Source: Nannocystis pusilla
GTDB lineage: Bacteria; Myxococcota_A; Polyangia; Nannocystales; Nannocystaceae
Direction: 5' to 3'
Length of the DNA stretch: 64,000 nucleotides
Assembly (NCBI RefSeq): GCF_020073745.1
Contig: NZ_JAIRAU010000040.1
Location: forward strand, 1 to 64,000
The notes beneath the pieces are model-generated. The model searched no databases, had not been told where the DNA came from, and saw only the letters and a list, made by a program, of their open reading frames with translations. The translations under genes and the position numbers were made by a program. This document shows positions 45,363 through 55,121 of the stretch, piece after piece. Within the stretch, counting starts at the first letter, position 1; each line of letters begins with the position of its first letter.

Positions 45363-48053
45363 CTACTCGACGACGATGGTCTCCTCGGCGAGGGCGAGGT
45401 CGGCAGGACGCTCGGAGAGCCACAAACTCGGGGGCAGCCGGCGCAACACCCACACCATCGCCGACTCACCCAGACCGAGCGGAGACGGCAGTTTGAGCCC
45501 GAAGATCGCGCTGATCTGGTCGCCGAGGCTGGGCGGAGCCGGGACGTGGCGCACATCGCCCTCGCCGGGCTTCAACTTTGCCTGTTCGCGGGCGTGGGCG
45601 ACCGCCTCGCGCAACCCGCCGTAGGCATCGACCAGGCCGAGCTCGCGCGCCCGCACCCCGCTCCACACGCGACCGCGCGCCACCGCGTCGACCTGCTCGA
45701 TCGTCATCTTGCGCGCCTTCGCCACCCTGGCGATGAACTCCTGGTAACTGGCGTCGACCCCCGCCTGCGCCGCCGCCCGCTCCTCCGGCGTGTACGGCTT
45801 GAACCACGTGTACAGCCCCGCGTGCGCCCCGTAGTCGATCGACTCGACGTGCACGCCGAACTTCGCCAGCACCCCCGACACGTCGACCTTCGGGCGGAAC
45901 ACCCCGATGCTGCCCGTCTTCGTGGTCGCGTCGGCGAAGATGTAGCTGCCCGCGGTCGCCACGTAGTAGCCGCCGGACGCCGCCACGTCGCCGAACGAGA
46001 TCACGACCGGCTTGATCTTGGCGATCCGGTCGAGCGCGCGGGCCATGTCGTCCGACGCCGCCACCGACCCGCCCGGGCTGTCGATGCGGACCACCACCGC
46101 CTTGACGCGCCGGTCCTCGCGCAGCTTGTCGATCGCGCGCACCAGCGTGCGCCCGCCGGCCAGCACGCTGCCGACCAGCGGCACCGTCAGGCTCTCGCCG
46201 TCGCTGATCGTGCCCTCGACGTGGACCACCGCGATCACCGGACCTGGCCCGAAGGACTGGTCGTGCACCGGCAGCGAGCTCGGGGCGCGCAGGTTCACCT
46301 TGCGCGTCAACCACTTCTCGAGCTCGCCCTCGAGCTCGTCGGCGTAGCCGACCGCGTCGATCATCCCGGCCCGCAGCGCCTGCTCGGCCGTGTGCGGCGC
46401 CGTGTCGATCCACCGCACCACCTTCTCCGGCGTCGTCTGCCGGCCCTGCGCCACCATCCGCACCACGTGGTTCCAGATGTCGGTCAGCAGCAGCCGCCGC
46501 TGCGCGTCGGACTCCGGCGTCGGCCCGGTGCGCTCCCACTGCTCGGGCCGCGACTTGTACTCGTACGCGCGCACGAACTCCGCCTTCGCGCCGAGCCGGC
46601 CCAGCAGCTCCGCGTAGTAGAAAATCTCCGAGCGCATGCCGACGATCGACAGCCGCGCCCCCGGGTGCAGGATCACCCGGTCCGCCGCCGTCGCCAGGAA
46701 GTAGTCCTTCAGGCCCGCGCCGCGCAGGTACACCGCCACCTTTCCGCCGCGCGCGCGCACCCGCAGCATCGCCTCGCGGATCTCCTCGATCTCGCCCCAC
46801 CCGTTGCCCGAGCCGTCGACCTCGAGCGCCACCACGGCGCGATCGCGACGCAGCTCCGAGTAGCGGTCGAGCGCGTCGACCAACCTGCCGGCCCCGCGAT
46901 CGCCCGCGTACTTGTCGACGTTGAAGCGCAGCGCCTCGAGCGGCGGCTGGGCCAGCGTCGTGTAGCGCTCGGCCGACGCGCGCAGCTTGAACGCCCCGCC
47001 CTGCGCGCCGAAGCCCTCCGGCCCGCTCGGCCCGAGCACCGGCCCCGCCGCCACGCCGACGTGGGTAAAGTCGAGCTCGAGCCCGACCATCGCCCGCAGC
47101 GCGTCCGCGCCACCGGACTGCCCGATCGTGTTGACGTAGTAGCGCTCGACCTCGCCGAACAGCCGCCAGCCCTTGCCGCCCGCCGCGATCCGGCCGCGCG
47201 GCGCCACCACCGGCGTGTGGAACCGCGGGTCGTTGTTGGGCATCGGCACCACGCGCGCCCCGACCCCGAGCTCGAGCGAGCGCGAGCCCTTGATCGGCCG
47301 CACCGCCACCTCCGCGTCGAGCTCGAAGGGCTGGCGGCGATCGAGGATCCCCGGCCGCGGCGGCTCCGGGATCCGCAGGTCCGCGCCCGCCTTCGGCGAG
47401 TTGATCGCCCGCGCCACCAGCCCGAGCGCCACGTAGCGGCTCGGGCGGTACGCCAGCGACAGCTCCGCCTGGTGCAGCCGCTGCGCGTACAGGTTGTGCT
47501 CCGACCACATGCGCGCGTAGCTGATGCCGAGCGACAGCCCGGGGGCCCAGCGCATCAGCGGCACCGCGGCCGCCAGCGTCAGCTTGTTGTAGTCGAGGTC
47601 GGCCGGGACCCAGTCGTCGCGGTACCACTCGACGGAGTCCTGGCTCGGCAGGCGCCCGCAGCCGAACGGGCACAGCCGCTGATAACCTGCCCCGAGGGAC
47701 AGGAAGTTCTCCGCCAGCTTCTGCCCGAACAGCTTGAGCGTCAGCGGCACCGCCACGAACACCCCGAAGCCGCCGCCGCGCCGCTGCGACGCCGCGCGCG
47801 TGTAGTTGCCGGCCAGCACCCCGCTGAACCCGCGGAGGAAGCCCATCGCCGCCGGGTTGACCGCCACCGCCGCCGCGTCGGCCTCGCCGGCCACGTGGCT
47901 CTGCGGCATGTCGATGTCGCGCAGCAGCGAGCGGCCCTCGCCCGCGCCGAACGGCGCCGGTTCGGGCGGGGCCGCGCGCGCCGGCGTCACCAGGCCGGCG
48001 AACAGCAGCGCACACACCAGCGACGTGCGGGGCGACCGGGAGCGAGCGGCCAT
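45363..48053 (-). CDS. sppA: SppA-type serine protease fused to an N-terminal barrel-like domain (2)
   Basis: 896 residues from the ATG at 48053, overlapping the mutS2 stop (TGATG); an ATG at 48068 is an alternative. The signal peptide (SLVCALLFAGLVTPARA) is followed by ~330 residues of barrel-like sequence beginning AAAVAVNPAAMGFLRGFSGVLAGNYTRA, the layout of PorV/FadL-like outer-membrane proteins. A complete two-repeat SppA follows (Lys in YEYKSRPEQWERTG, Ser in DVAASGGYYVATAG). Domain order is the same as in the protein at 38524-41142, so the two are paralogues. Confidence 0.88.
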   Translation of the reverse strand: MAARSRSPRTSLVCALLFAGLVTPARAAPPEPAPFGAGEGRSLLRDIDMPQSHVAGEADAAAVAVNPAAMGFLRGFSGVLAGNYTRAASQRRGGGFGVFVAVPLTLKLFGQKLAENFLSLGAGYQRLCPFGCGRLPSQDSVEWYRDDWVPADLDYNKLTLAAAVPLMRWAPGLSLGISYARMWSEHNLYAQRLHQAELSLAYRPSRYVALGLVARAINSPKAGADLRIPEPPRPGILDRRQPFELDAEVAVRPIKGSRSLELGVGARVVPMPNNDPRFHTPVVAPRGRIAAGGKGWRLFGEVERYYVNTIGQSGGADALRAMVGLELDFTHVGVAAGPVLGPSGPEGFGAQGGAFKLRASAERYTTLAQPPLEALRFNVDKYAGDRGAGRLVDALDRYSELRRDRAVVALEVDGSGNGWGEIEEIREAMLRVRARGGKVAVYLRGAGLKDYFLATAADRVILHPGARLSIVGMRSEIFYYAELLGRLGAKAEFVRAYEYKSRPEQWERTGPTPESDAQRRLLLTDIWNHVVRMVAQGRQTTPEKVVRWIDTAPHTAEQALRAGMIDAVGYADELEGELEKWLTRKVNLRAPSSLPVHDQSFGPGPVIAVVHVEGTISDGESLTVPLVGSVLAGGRTLVRAIDKLREDRRVKAVVVRIDSPGGSVAASDDMARALDRIAKIKPVVISFGDVAASGGYYVATAGSYIFADATTKTGSIGVFRPKVDVSGVLAKFGVHVESIDYGAHAGLYTWFKPYTPEERAAAQAGVDASYQEFIARVAKARKMTIEQVDAVARGRVWSGVRARELGLVDAYGGLREAVAHAREQAKLKPGEGDVRHVPAPPSLGDQISAIFGLKLPSPLGLGESAMVWVLRRLPPSLWLSERPADLALAEETIVVE

Positions 48054-50704
48054 CACGGCTGAACCCATACCACGGTCACGCCCTCGCCGCCCTCCGCCTG
48101 CATGCCCGGGCGCGTGCGGCGGATGAACGGCTGCTCCGCCAGGTACTCGCGCACCGCCTTGCGCAGCGCCCCGGTGCCGTGGCCGTGGATCACCACCACC
48201 ACCTCGCGATCCTTCTGCATCGCCTCGTCGAGGAAGCGGTCGATCGCCCGCAGCGCGTCGTCGGCCCGGGCCCCGCGGACATCCACGCTGTTGTCGATCC
48301 CCACCTCGATCGCCGCCGCCGACTCGCCGAAGTGACGCGCCGCCGTCGACGGCAGCGGCTCCGGCGCGTCCCACTTGTGGATCGGCGCCGCCACGTCCGG
48401 CTTCACCTTCGCGCGCGTGCGCGTCGGCGCCCGCAGCGAGCGCAGCTCCGTCAGCGGCACCGTCGTCTTCAGCGCCTCGACCTGCACCACCGCGCGCTCG
48501 CCCTTCACCGCCAGCACCTCGCCCTCCTTGCCGAGCGACAGCACCTTCACGCGGTCGCCCACGGCCAGCTGCGCCGGCGGCTCGCCCGGGGCCTTCGGCG
48601 CCGGCTCGCGCCGCTCGTGCAGCTGCTCGCGCCCGGCCTGCAGCCCCTCCTTCGCCGCCCCCAGCGCCGCGTCGATCTTCCCCTCCTTCTCCGCCTTGCG
48701 CACCGACTTGCGAAGCTCGGCCACCTCCGCGTGCAGCGCCCGCAGCTCCGCCGACGCCGCGTCGTACGCCTTCTGCTTGCGGCTCTTCGCCTGCTCGAGC
48801 GCCGCGGCCTCGCGCTTCGCCACTTCTTGATGGCGCTTGCGCAGCTCGGCCCGCTCGCGGTCGACCGCCTGCCGCGTCGTGATCAGCCGGTCGCGCTCCG
48901 CCACCACTTCTTGCAGCAGCTGGTCGACCCGCAGCCGCCCCTCGTCCATCAGGCTCTGCGCCACCTGCAGCACCGGCTTCGGCAGCCCCAGGCGGCGCGC
49001 CACCGTCAGCGCGCTCGACGGCCCCGGCACCCCGATGAGCAGGCGGAACGTCGGCACCAGCCTCTCGAGGTCGAAGCCCACCGACGCGTTGACGAACCGC
49101 CCCGGGAACCGCTGCGCCAGCAGCTTCAGCCGCTCGTAGTGCGTCGTCGTCACCACCGTCGCCCCGGCCTCCGTCAGCGCCAGCAGGATCGCCTCGGCCA
49201 GCGCCGCGCCCTGCTCCGGATCGGTGCCGACCGCGATCTCGTCGAGCAGCACCAGCGTCCCGCCGTGCAGCGCCTGCGCCGCCGCCAGCGCCGCGCACAC
49301 GTGCTGCATGTGCGCCGAGAACGTGCTGAGGTTGGCCGCGATCGACTGGTCGTCGCCGACGTCGGTCACGATGCTGCGCACCAGGGGCAGCCGGGCCGGC
49401 CGACGCGTCGGCAGCCGCAGGCCCGCCTGCGCCATCAGGGCGCACAGGCCCAGCGTCTTCAGGGCCACCGTCTTGCCGCCCGCGTTCGGCCCGCTGATCA
49501 CCAGCGCCGAGCCGACCTCGAGCACGATGTCGTTCGGCACCACATCGACCCCCGACAGCACCATCAGCGGGTGGCGGGCCCCGATCAATTCGAAGCGGCC
49601 CATCGCGTCCGCGTCCTCGCTCGCGTGCGCCGCTCCGACCTCGGGCGCCAAGCCGTGGTACGCGTCGGCGAAGCGCAGCCGCGCGTGGATCGCATCGAGC
49701 GCGATCAGCTGCGCCTGATTGACCCGCAACGCGCTCGCCGCCAGGCCCACCCCGCGGCTCAGCTGCTCGAGCACCCGCCGCTCCTCCGCCGCCGCCTGCA
49801 TCTGCGCCGCGCGCAGCGAGTTGTTCTCCTCGATCAGCTCGCTCGGCTCGACGAACAGCGTCTGCCCCGTCGCGCTGCTGTCGTGGATGATCCCCGTCAG
49901 CGACCCGCGCCTGGCGAACGCGTCGGCGCGGACCGGCAGCACCACCCGGCCCTCGCGCTCGGTGTAGTACGCGTCCTGCAGCACCTCGGCCACGCCGCTC
50001 TGCTTCACCAGGCGGCCCGCCGCCTTCATCAGCGACGCCTTCAGCTCGCGGACCCGCTGGCGCGCCCGCTGCAGCCCCGGGCTCGCGCCGTCGACCACCC
50101 ACGGCTCCCCTTCCGGCCCGTCGGGGGCGATCGATCGCGCGAGCGCCGACGCGAGATCGCGCTGGGGGTTCAGCTCCCCGACGCGTGTCGCCAGCGTCAG
50201 CACCCCGGGATCGCTCGCGTACCCTCGCTCGGCCGCGGCCGCCGCGTGCAGATCCACGCACAACCGCACTGCCTGCAATTGGCGCAGGGCTGCGAGCAGT
50301 TCCGCCGGGACCAGCATCGCCCCGCGGCTGGCGCGCAGCGCCGCGTCGGAGATGTCGGTGAGCGCCCCCAGAGCCTCCGCGAGGTCGCCGGGGGCCCCGG
50401 ACTCGCGCTCCAGCGACGCCTGCACGGCCAGCAGCGCCTGCAGCCCGTCCTGTTCGGCGAGCAGCGTCCGCACCTGGGCCGGCTCCGCCGTCCGCCGCAG
50501 CACCGGCGCCGCGTCGGGGTCGTGCTCCTTCTGAGTCAGCTCCGCCGCGACTTCGGCCGCAAGCAGCGTGCGGGCCATCGGCGTGCGGAGGTGCTCCGCC
50601 AGTCGGTCGCAGAGGAGCGGCCAGCCGAGGTGCACGAGCACCGAGCGCGCCCCGGGCGAGCGGGTCCTGGCCTTGGTGGTTCGCGATGTCTCCTGGCCGT
50701 TCAC
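48053..50704 (-). CDS. mutS2: MutS2 endonuclease/ATPase
   Basis: 883 residues. The ATPase domain has Walker A GPNAGGKTVALKTLG and Walker B LVLLDEIAVGTDPEQGAAL, plus the STFSAHMQHV segment. A basic coiled coil follows (ELRKRHQEVAKREAAALEQAKSRKQ), and the C-terminus is an Smr nuclease domain (VDVRGARADDAL, VVVIHGHGTGALRKAVREYL). MutS2 acts against recombination and in ribosome rescue in other bacteria. The start faces the Mrp operon, so the ~190-bp gap is a divergent promoter region. Confidence 0.95.
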   Translation of the reverse strand: MNGQETSRTTKARTRSPGARSVLVHLGWPLLCDRLAEHLRTPMARTLLAAEVAAELTQKEHDPDAAPVLRRTAEPAQVRTLLAEQDGLQALLAVQASLERESGAPGDLAEALGALTDISDAALRASRGAMLVPAELLAALRQLQAVRLCVDLHAAAAAERGYASDPGVLTLATRVGELNPQRDLASALARSIAPDGPEGEPWVVDGASPGLQRARQRVRELKASLMKAAGRLVKQSGVAEVLQDAYYTEREGRVVLPVRADAFARRGSLTGIIHDSSATGQTLFVEPSELIEENNSLRAAQMQAAAEERRVLEQLSRGVGLAASALRVNQAQLIALDAIHARLRFADAYHGLAPEVGAAHASEDADAMGRFELIGARHPLMVLSGVDVVPNDIVLEVGSALVISGPNAGGKTVALKTLGLCALMAQAGLRLPTRRPARLPLVRSIVTDVGDDQSIAANLSTFSAHMQHVCAALAAAQALHGGTLVLLDEIAVGTDPEQGAALAEAILLALTEAGATVVTTTHYERLKLLAQRFPGRFVNASVGFDLERLVPTFRLLIGVPGPSSALTVARRLGLPKPVLQVAQSLMDEGRLRVDQLLQEVVAERDRLITTRQAVDRERAELRKRHQEVAKREAAALEQAKSRKQKAYDAASAELRALHAEVAELRKSVRKAEKEGKIDAALGAAKEGLQAGREQLHERREPAPKAPGEPPAQLAVGDRVKVLSLGKEGEVLAVKGERAVVQVEALKTTVPLTELRSLRAPTRTRAKVKPDVAAPIHKWDAPEPLPSTAARHFGESAAAIEVGIDNSVDVRGARADDALRAIDRFLDEAMQKDREVVVVIHGHGTGALRKAVREYLAEQPFIRRTRPGMQAEGGEGVTVVWVQP

Positions 50705-50894
50705 GGCCGCGGATTATGCCCCGTTCGCCGGCCCTGGCACCTCCGGACTCCCGCGTTCGGCGGACCTCCTGTGCCTGAAATCGCTCGCCGCCCGCGCACT
50801 GCGCCGCGGCGGTCTGTCGGGGCCGTCAGGAGTTGCCGCTGGCGACTTTTCGACTAGGCACGCATGGCGCAAACGAGATAGGGTACGTTACCCG

Positions 50895-51371
50895 ATGATG
50901 CGCGCCTTATCGCTTGTCATCCTCCTCGCGGTGTACTGGGCGCTGCTGTCCGGCCAGTTCCACAACAGCTTCCTCATCGCCTGCGGCGCCGTCTGCATCG
51001 CCTTTGTGTGCTGGATGGCGACGCGGATGGGGCTGGTGGACGACGAGGGCGTCCCCGCGCGCTACTACGTGGGCCTCCTGCTCTACGTCCCCTACATCAT
51101 CTGGCAGGTCATCCTGGCCAACTGGGACGTGCTCAAGCGGATCTGGGCCTCGGACATGCCGATCGACCCGCGCCTCGTGCGAGTCCCGCACAGCACGCGC
51201 GCCGGCTTCGTCACCGTCACCTACGCCAACTCGATCACGCTGACGCCGGGCACGGTGACGATGGATGTCACCGAATCCGAATTGTTGGTCCTCGCCCTCA
51301 CCAAGGAGGGCGAGGACAGCCTGTTGGAGGGCGACATGGAGCGCCAGTGCAAGAAGCTGGAGGGCGGCTGA
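50895..51371 (+). CDS. mrpE: Mrp/Mnh antiporter subunit E
   Basis: 158 residues from the ATG at 50895 (a second ATG follows at once). Two N-terminal membrane spans (LSLVILLAVYWALLSG; FLIACGAVCIAFVCWMATRM), a third (LLLYVPYIIWQVILANWDVLKRI), then the conserved cytosolic tail with ANSITLTPGTVTMDV, diagnostic for MnhE. TACGTT lies 5 nt before the start. First gene of a nine-gene operon whose members overlap or nearly abut. Confidence 0.95.
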   Translation: MMRALSLVILLAVYWALLSGQFHNSFLIACGAVCIAFVCWMATRMGLVDDEGVPARYYVGLLLYVPYIIWQVILANWDVLKRIWASDMPIDPRLVRVPHSTRAGFVTVTYANSITLTPGTVTMDVTESELLVLALTKEGEDSLLEGDMERQCKKLEGG

Positions 51372-51634
51372 TGTCCACGGTCTACCTGATCACCGCCGTC
51401 ATCCTGATCGTCGGCGCCTTCATGCTGCTGTACCGCGCGCTGACCGGGCCGACCGTCTACGACACGATCCTCGCCACCAACGCGATCGGCACCAAGACGA
51501 TCGTGTTCGTCACCTTGCTCGGTTACATCAGCGGCCGGACCGAGTTCATCGACATGGCGATCATCTACGCGCTGATCACCTTCATCACCACGATCGCGAT
51601 CCTCAAGTACATCGAGAAAGGTCGGCTCGACTAG
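51371..51634 (+). CDS. mrpF: Mrp/Mnh antiporter subunit F
   Basis: 87 residues with three membrane spans: YLITAVILIVGAFMLLYRAL, IVFVTLLGYISG and AIIYALITFITTIAILKYIE. GPTVYDTILATNAIGTK is the MnhF signature. Start and preceding stop overlap (TGATG). Confidence 0.95.
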   Translation: MSTVYLITAVILIVGAFMLLYRALTGPTVYDTILATNAIGTKTIVFVTLLGYISGRTEFIDMAIIYALITFITTIAILKYIEKGRLD

Positions 51635-51636
51635 CC

Positions 51637-51948
51637 ATGCCCTGGAACGAAGTCGTCTGCACCGTCCTGCTCGCGCTCGGCTGCGTGATCACCTTCTCCG
51701 GCTCCTACGGCGTCCTCCGGTTCCCCGACTTCTACGCCCGCCTGCACGCGGCCGGCAAGACCGACTCGCTGGCCCAGGTGCTCATCCTGCTCGGGCTCGT
51801 GTTCGTCACGCCCGACGTGCTGACCCAGATCAAGCTGTTGATGGTCGCCTTCATCCTCCTGATCGTCGCGCCGACCGCCACCTTCGCCATCACCAAGGCC
51901 GCCCACCTCGACGGCCTCCGCCCGTGGACGCGAGGAGGCCGGCAGTGA
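51637..51948 (+). CDS. mrpG: Mrp/Mnh antiporter subunit G
   Basis: 103 residues. GVLRFPDFYARLHAAGKTDSLAQ is the highly conserved MnhG/PhaG loop, flanked by three membrane spans. Separated from mrpF by two bases and overlapping the next gene by 4 bp. Confidence 0.95.
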   Translation: MPWNEVVCTVLLALGCVITFSGSYGVLRFPDFYARLHAAGKTDSLAQVLILLGLVFVTPDVLTQIKLLMVAFILLIVAPTATFAITKAAHLDGLRPWTRGGRQ

Positions 51949-53153
51949 ACGCCGTCGTCCTCATCGACACCCTCCTGCTGCTGCTCGTCACCGTCACCGC
52001 GGTGGCGATCATCGAGGTCCGCAGCCTCTACGCCTCCGCGATCCTCACCGGCATCTACAGCCTCCTGATGGCGCTGGTGTGGGTCAACATGCACTCGATG
52101 GACGTCTCGTTCACCGAGGCGGCCGTCGGCGGCGGCATCAGCACGATCCTCCTGATCGGCACGCTCGTCCACGTCGGCCGCGACGAGAAGCCGATCAAGA
52201 AGCGGCTCCACGTCCCCGCCCTCGTCTTCACCGCGCTGACCGGCGCCGCGCTGATCTACGGCACCCTCGACATGCCGCGCTTCGGCGACCCGGCCGCGCC
52301 GATCCACCACTACCGCGTGCCGGAGATGATGGCCCAGACCGTCGGCTTCGTGAACGGCACGCCCGGCAAGCAGAAGCCGCCCGAGGGCTTCGACGTCGAG
52401 CGCTACCGCCGGTTCGACGGCCGGATCACCGGACCTATCCCCGACGACCCCAAGGACACCGCCTGGCGCGAGAACTCGGCCCTGCGGCTCGAGGGCCTGA
52501 TGGTCCCGCAGGTCCATGCCGCGCACGAGCCCCACGCCGAGCCGGGCCACCACCTCCACCCGCCCGACGACTTCAACGGCCACGTCCCGAACTCGGTCAC
52601 CTCGCTGCTCGCGGCCTACCGCGGCTACGACACCATGTTCGAGACCACCGTCATCTTCACCGCCGGCGTCAGCCTGATCCTCCTGCTGCGTCGCCCGCGG
52701 CGCGAGGGCTACCTGCAGTCCGGCGCGGTGATGAGCGACCAGGTCATCCTGCGCGTCGTCAGCAAGCTGTCGATCCCCTTCATCCTGATCTTCGGCTTCT
52801 ACGTCATCACCCACGGCGAGCTCGGCCCCGGCGGCGGCTTCCAGGGCGGCGTCGTGCTGGCGACCGCGTTCATCCTCTACGCCCTCATCTTCGGCCGCGC
52901 GGCGCTCTACCGCGTGGTCCCGCCGCCGGTCAGCGACATCCTCACCGGCGTCGGCGTGCTGATCTACAGCGGCACGGGCGCCGTCTGCATGCTGCTGGGC
53001 GGCAAGTTCCTCGACTACTCGATGCTCAACCGGGAGCTCCCGGGCGACGGCGAGTCGCTGGGGATGACCCTCGTCGAGTACGGCGTCGGCATCACCGTCA
53101 GCATGGTCATGCTCACGATCTTCAATCAGCTCGCGGAGGAGCGCTCCACGTGA
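51945..53153 (+). CDS. mrpB: Fused DUF4040/MbhD-like and MnhB subunit
   Basis: 402 residues from a GTG at 51945 (GTGA overlap). Residues 1-80 are MbhD/DUF4040-like (SAILTGIYSLLMALVWVNMHSMDVSFTEAAVGGGI). A further span and a ~100-residue soluble, His/Pro-rich linker follow. Residues ~255-400 are MnhB (VSKLSIPFILIFGFYVITHGELGPGGGFQGGVVLATAFIL). In textbook Mrp operons the first module belongs to the C-terminal part of MrpA, so MrpA appears split and this part is joined to MrpB. Confidence 0.85.
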   Translation: MNAVVLIDTLLLLLVTVTAVAIIEVRSLYASAILTGIYSLLMALVWVNMHSMDVSFTEAAVGGGISTILLIGTLVHVGRDEKPIKKRLHVPALVFTALTGAALIYGTLDMPRFGDPAAPIHHYRVPEMMAQTVGFVNGTPGKQKPPEGFDVERYRRFDGRITGPIPDDPKDTAWRENSALRLEGLMVPQVHAAHEPHAEPGHHLHPPDDFNGHVPNSVTSLLAAYRGYDTMFETTVIFTAGVSLILLLRRPRREGYLQSGAVMSDQVILRVVSKLSIPFILIFGFYVITHGELGPGGGFQGGVVLATAFILYALIFGRAALYRVVPPPVSDILTGVGVLIYSGTGAVCMLLGGKFLDYSMLNRELPGDGESLGMTLVEYGVGITVSMVMLTIFNQLAEERST

Positions 53154-53608
53154 CCGGTGCCCTCGGGATCTACAACTACTGGATCTACGTCCTGTTGATG
53201 ATGATCGGGCTGTACGGCGTCATCGCCAAGCCCAACCTGATCAAGCAGGCGATCGCGCTGGGCCTGTTCCAGACGGGGATCTTCCTCTACTACATCTCGA
53301 TGGCGGTGATCGACGGCGGCACCGCGCCGGTGTGGACCACCATCCTCGACGGGGCGCAGAAGTTCGAGGGCCCCTACGACAACCCGCTGCCGCACGTCCT
53401 GATCCTGACGGCCATCGTCGTCAGCGTCAGCGTCCTCGCGGTCGCGCTCGCGCTCATCATCAACATCAAGCGCACCTACGGCACCATCGAGTACGACGAG
53501 ATCGAGGCGATGGACCAGGCCGACAAGCGCGCCGACTACCAGCGCAGCCAGGTCGTCGACGCCGCCGACGACCTCGAGCAGAGGCTGGAGGGGCATCACC
53601 ATGCTTGA
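53150..53608 (+). CDS. mrpC: Mrp/Mnh antiporter subunit C (NuoK-like)
   Basis: 152 residues. Three spans with the NuoK-like motif GLYGVIAKPNLIKQAIALGLFQTGIFLYYISMA and TAIVVSVSVLAVALALIINIKR. The C-terminal ~35 residues are a charged extension (EIEAMDQADKRADYQ, EGHHHA). It overlaps both neighbours. Confidence 0.93.
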   Translation: MTGALGIYNYWIYVLLMMIGLYGVIAKPNLIKQAIALGLFQTGIFLYYISMAVIDGGTAPVWTTILDGAQKFEGPYDNPLPHVLILTAIVVSVSVLAVALALIINIKRTYGTIEYDEIEAMDQADKRADYQRSQVVDAADDLEQRLEGHHHA

Positions 53609-55121
53609 GGCGTTCGAGATCATCCCGAACCTCCCGGTCCTCGTCGTCACCGTGCCGCTGATCGGCGGCGTCCTGACGATCGCCATGGGCCGCGGCAAGG
53701 GCCCGTGGGCGTGGGCCACCCTCATCACCGGCCTGGTGTTCTACTTCACCGTCCTGCTGATGCAGCAGGTCCTGGCCGCCAAGACCGGCTACATCTCCTA
53801 CGAGCTCGGCAACTGGCCGCGCCAGTGGGGCATCGAGTACCGCGTCGACGCGCTCAACGCCTTCATCCTGCTCACCGTGGCCGGCGTCTCGTTCGTCACC
53901 ACGCTGTACGCCCAGAAGAGCGTCGAGAAGGAGATCCCGCAGGACCGCCACAACTTCTTCTACGCGGTGTGGGTCCTGGCCGTGTGCGGCCTTTTGGGCA
54001 TCACGGTCACCGGCGACGCCTTCAACGTCTACGTCCTGCTCGAGATCAGCTCGCTCACCGTGTACGCGCTGATCGCCATGGGCAAGGACCTGAACCGCCA
54101 GGCGCTCACCGCCAGCCTGCGCTACCTGATCCTCGGCAGCGTCGGCGCCAGCTTCATCCTCCTCGGCATCGGTTACCTGCTGATGGTCACCGGCACGCTC
54201 AACATGGAGGACATGCACGACCGCCTCGCGGCCCTGCCCGACGCGGTCCACAACCGCACGGTCCTGGTCGCCTTCGCGCTCCTGCTCGTCGGGCTGGGCA
54301 TGAAGATGGCCCTGTTCCCGCTGCACATGTGGCTGCCCAAGGCCTACACCTACGCGCCTTCGGCCGTCAGCGCCCTGCTGTCGGCCACCGCGACGAAGGT
54401 CGGCATCTACATGGCCTTCCGCTTCCTGTTTACGATCTTCGGCGTCGGCTTCTCGTTCGTGGCCATGCCGGCCCACGTCGTGCTCAGCGTCGCGGCCTGC
54501 GCCGGCATCCTCGTCACCGGCGTCACCGCCGTGCGCCAGACCAACCTCAAGCGCATGCTGGCCTACTCCTCGGTCGGCCAGCTCGGCTACATCGTCGCCG
54601 GCTTCGCGCTCGCCAACGTCCACGGCGTCGCCGGCTCGGTCATCCACATCTTCAACCACGCCGTCATGAAGGGCGGCCTGTTCATGGCCGCCGGCGCCAT
54701 CATGTACCGCCTCGGCCGCTGCGACCTGCGCTCGATCCGCGGCCTCGGCAAGCGCATGCCGCTGACCATGGCCGCCTTCGTCGCCGGCGGCCTCGGCCTG
54801 GTCGGCTTCCCGCTCACGGCCGGCTTCATCTCCAAGTGGTACCTCGTGCAGGGCGCCCTCGAGGCCCCGCACATGTGGCCGGTCGCCGCCGTCGTCCTGG
54901 TCGGCTCGCTCCTCGCCGTCGCCTACACCTGGCGCGTCGTCGAGGCCGCCTACTTCCAGGAGCCCGAGGGCGAGAGCGCCCTCGTCACCGAGGCCCCGCT
55001 GTCGATGGTCGCGCCGATGTGGATCCTCATCGGCGCCAGCGTGTACTTCGGCGTGTCCGCCACCTTCACCGGCGAGATCAGCATGCGCGCCGCCAAGAGC
55101 CTGCTCGGAGGGGCCCCATGA
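53601..55121 (+). CDS. mrpD: Mrp/Mnh antiporter subunit D (proton-translocating, NuoN/M-like)
   Basis: 506 residues, ~14 membrane spans. The catalytic-type glutamate lies in FNVYVLLEISSLTVYALIA and lysines in GMKMALFPLHMWLPKAYTYAPSAVSALLSATATKVG, the signature of antiporter-like subunits shared with complex I. It is the canonical MrpD of the operon and overlaps mrpC by 8 bp. Confidence 0.93.
   Translation: MLEAFEIIPNLPVLVVTVPLIGGVLTIAMGRGKGPWAWATLITGLVFYFTVLLMQQVLAAKTGYISYELGNWPRQWGIEYRVDALNAFILLTVAGVSFVTTLYAQKSVEKEIPQDRHNFFYAVWVLAVCGLLGITVTGDAFNVYVLLEISSLTVYALIAMGKDLNRQALTASLRYLILGSVGASFILLGIGYLLMVTGTLNMEDMHDRLAALPDAVHNRTVLVAFALLLVGLGMKMALFPLHMWLPKAYTYAPSAVSALLSATATKVGIYMAFRFLFTIFGVGFSFVAMPAHVVLSVAACAGILVTGVTAVRQTNLKRMLAYSSVGQLGYIVAGFALANVHGVAGSVIHIFNHAVMKGGLFMAAGAIMYRLGRCDLRSIRGLGKRMPLTMAAFVAGGLGLVGFPLTAGFISKWYLVQGALEAPHMWPVAAVVLVGSLLAVAYTWRVVEAAYFQEPEGESALVTEAPLSMVAPMWILIGASVYFGVSATFTGEISMRAAKSLLGGAP

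Noticed and set aside
48179..50857. Plus-strand open frame over mutS2
   Set aside because: Arg/Gln/His-rich shadow; the minus strand has Walker motifs and an Smr domain.
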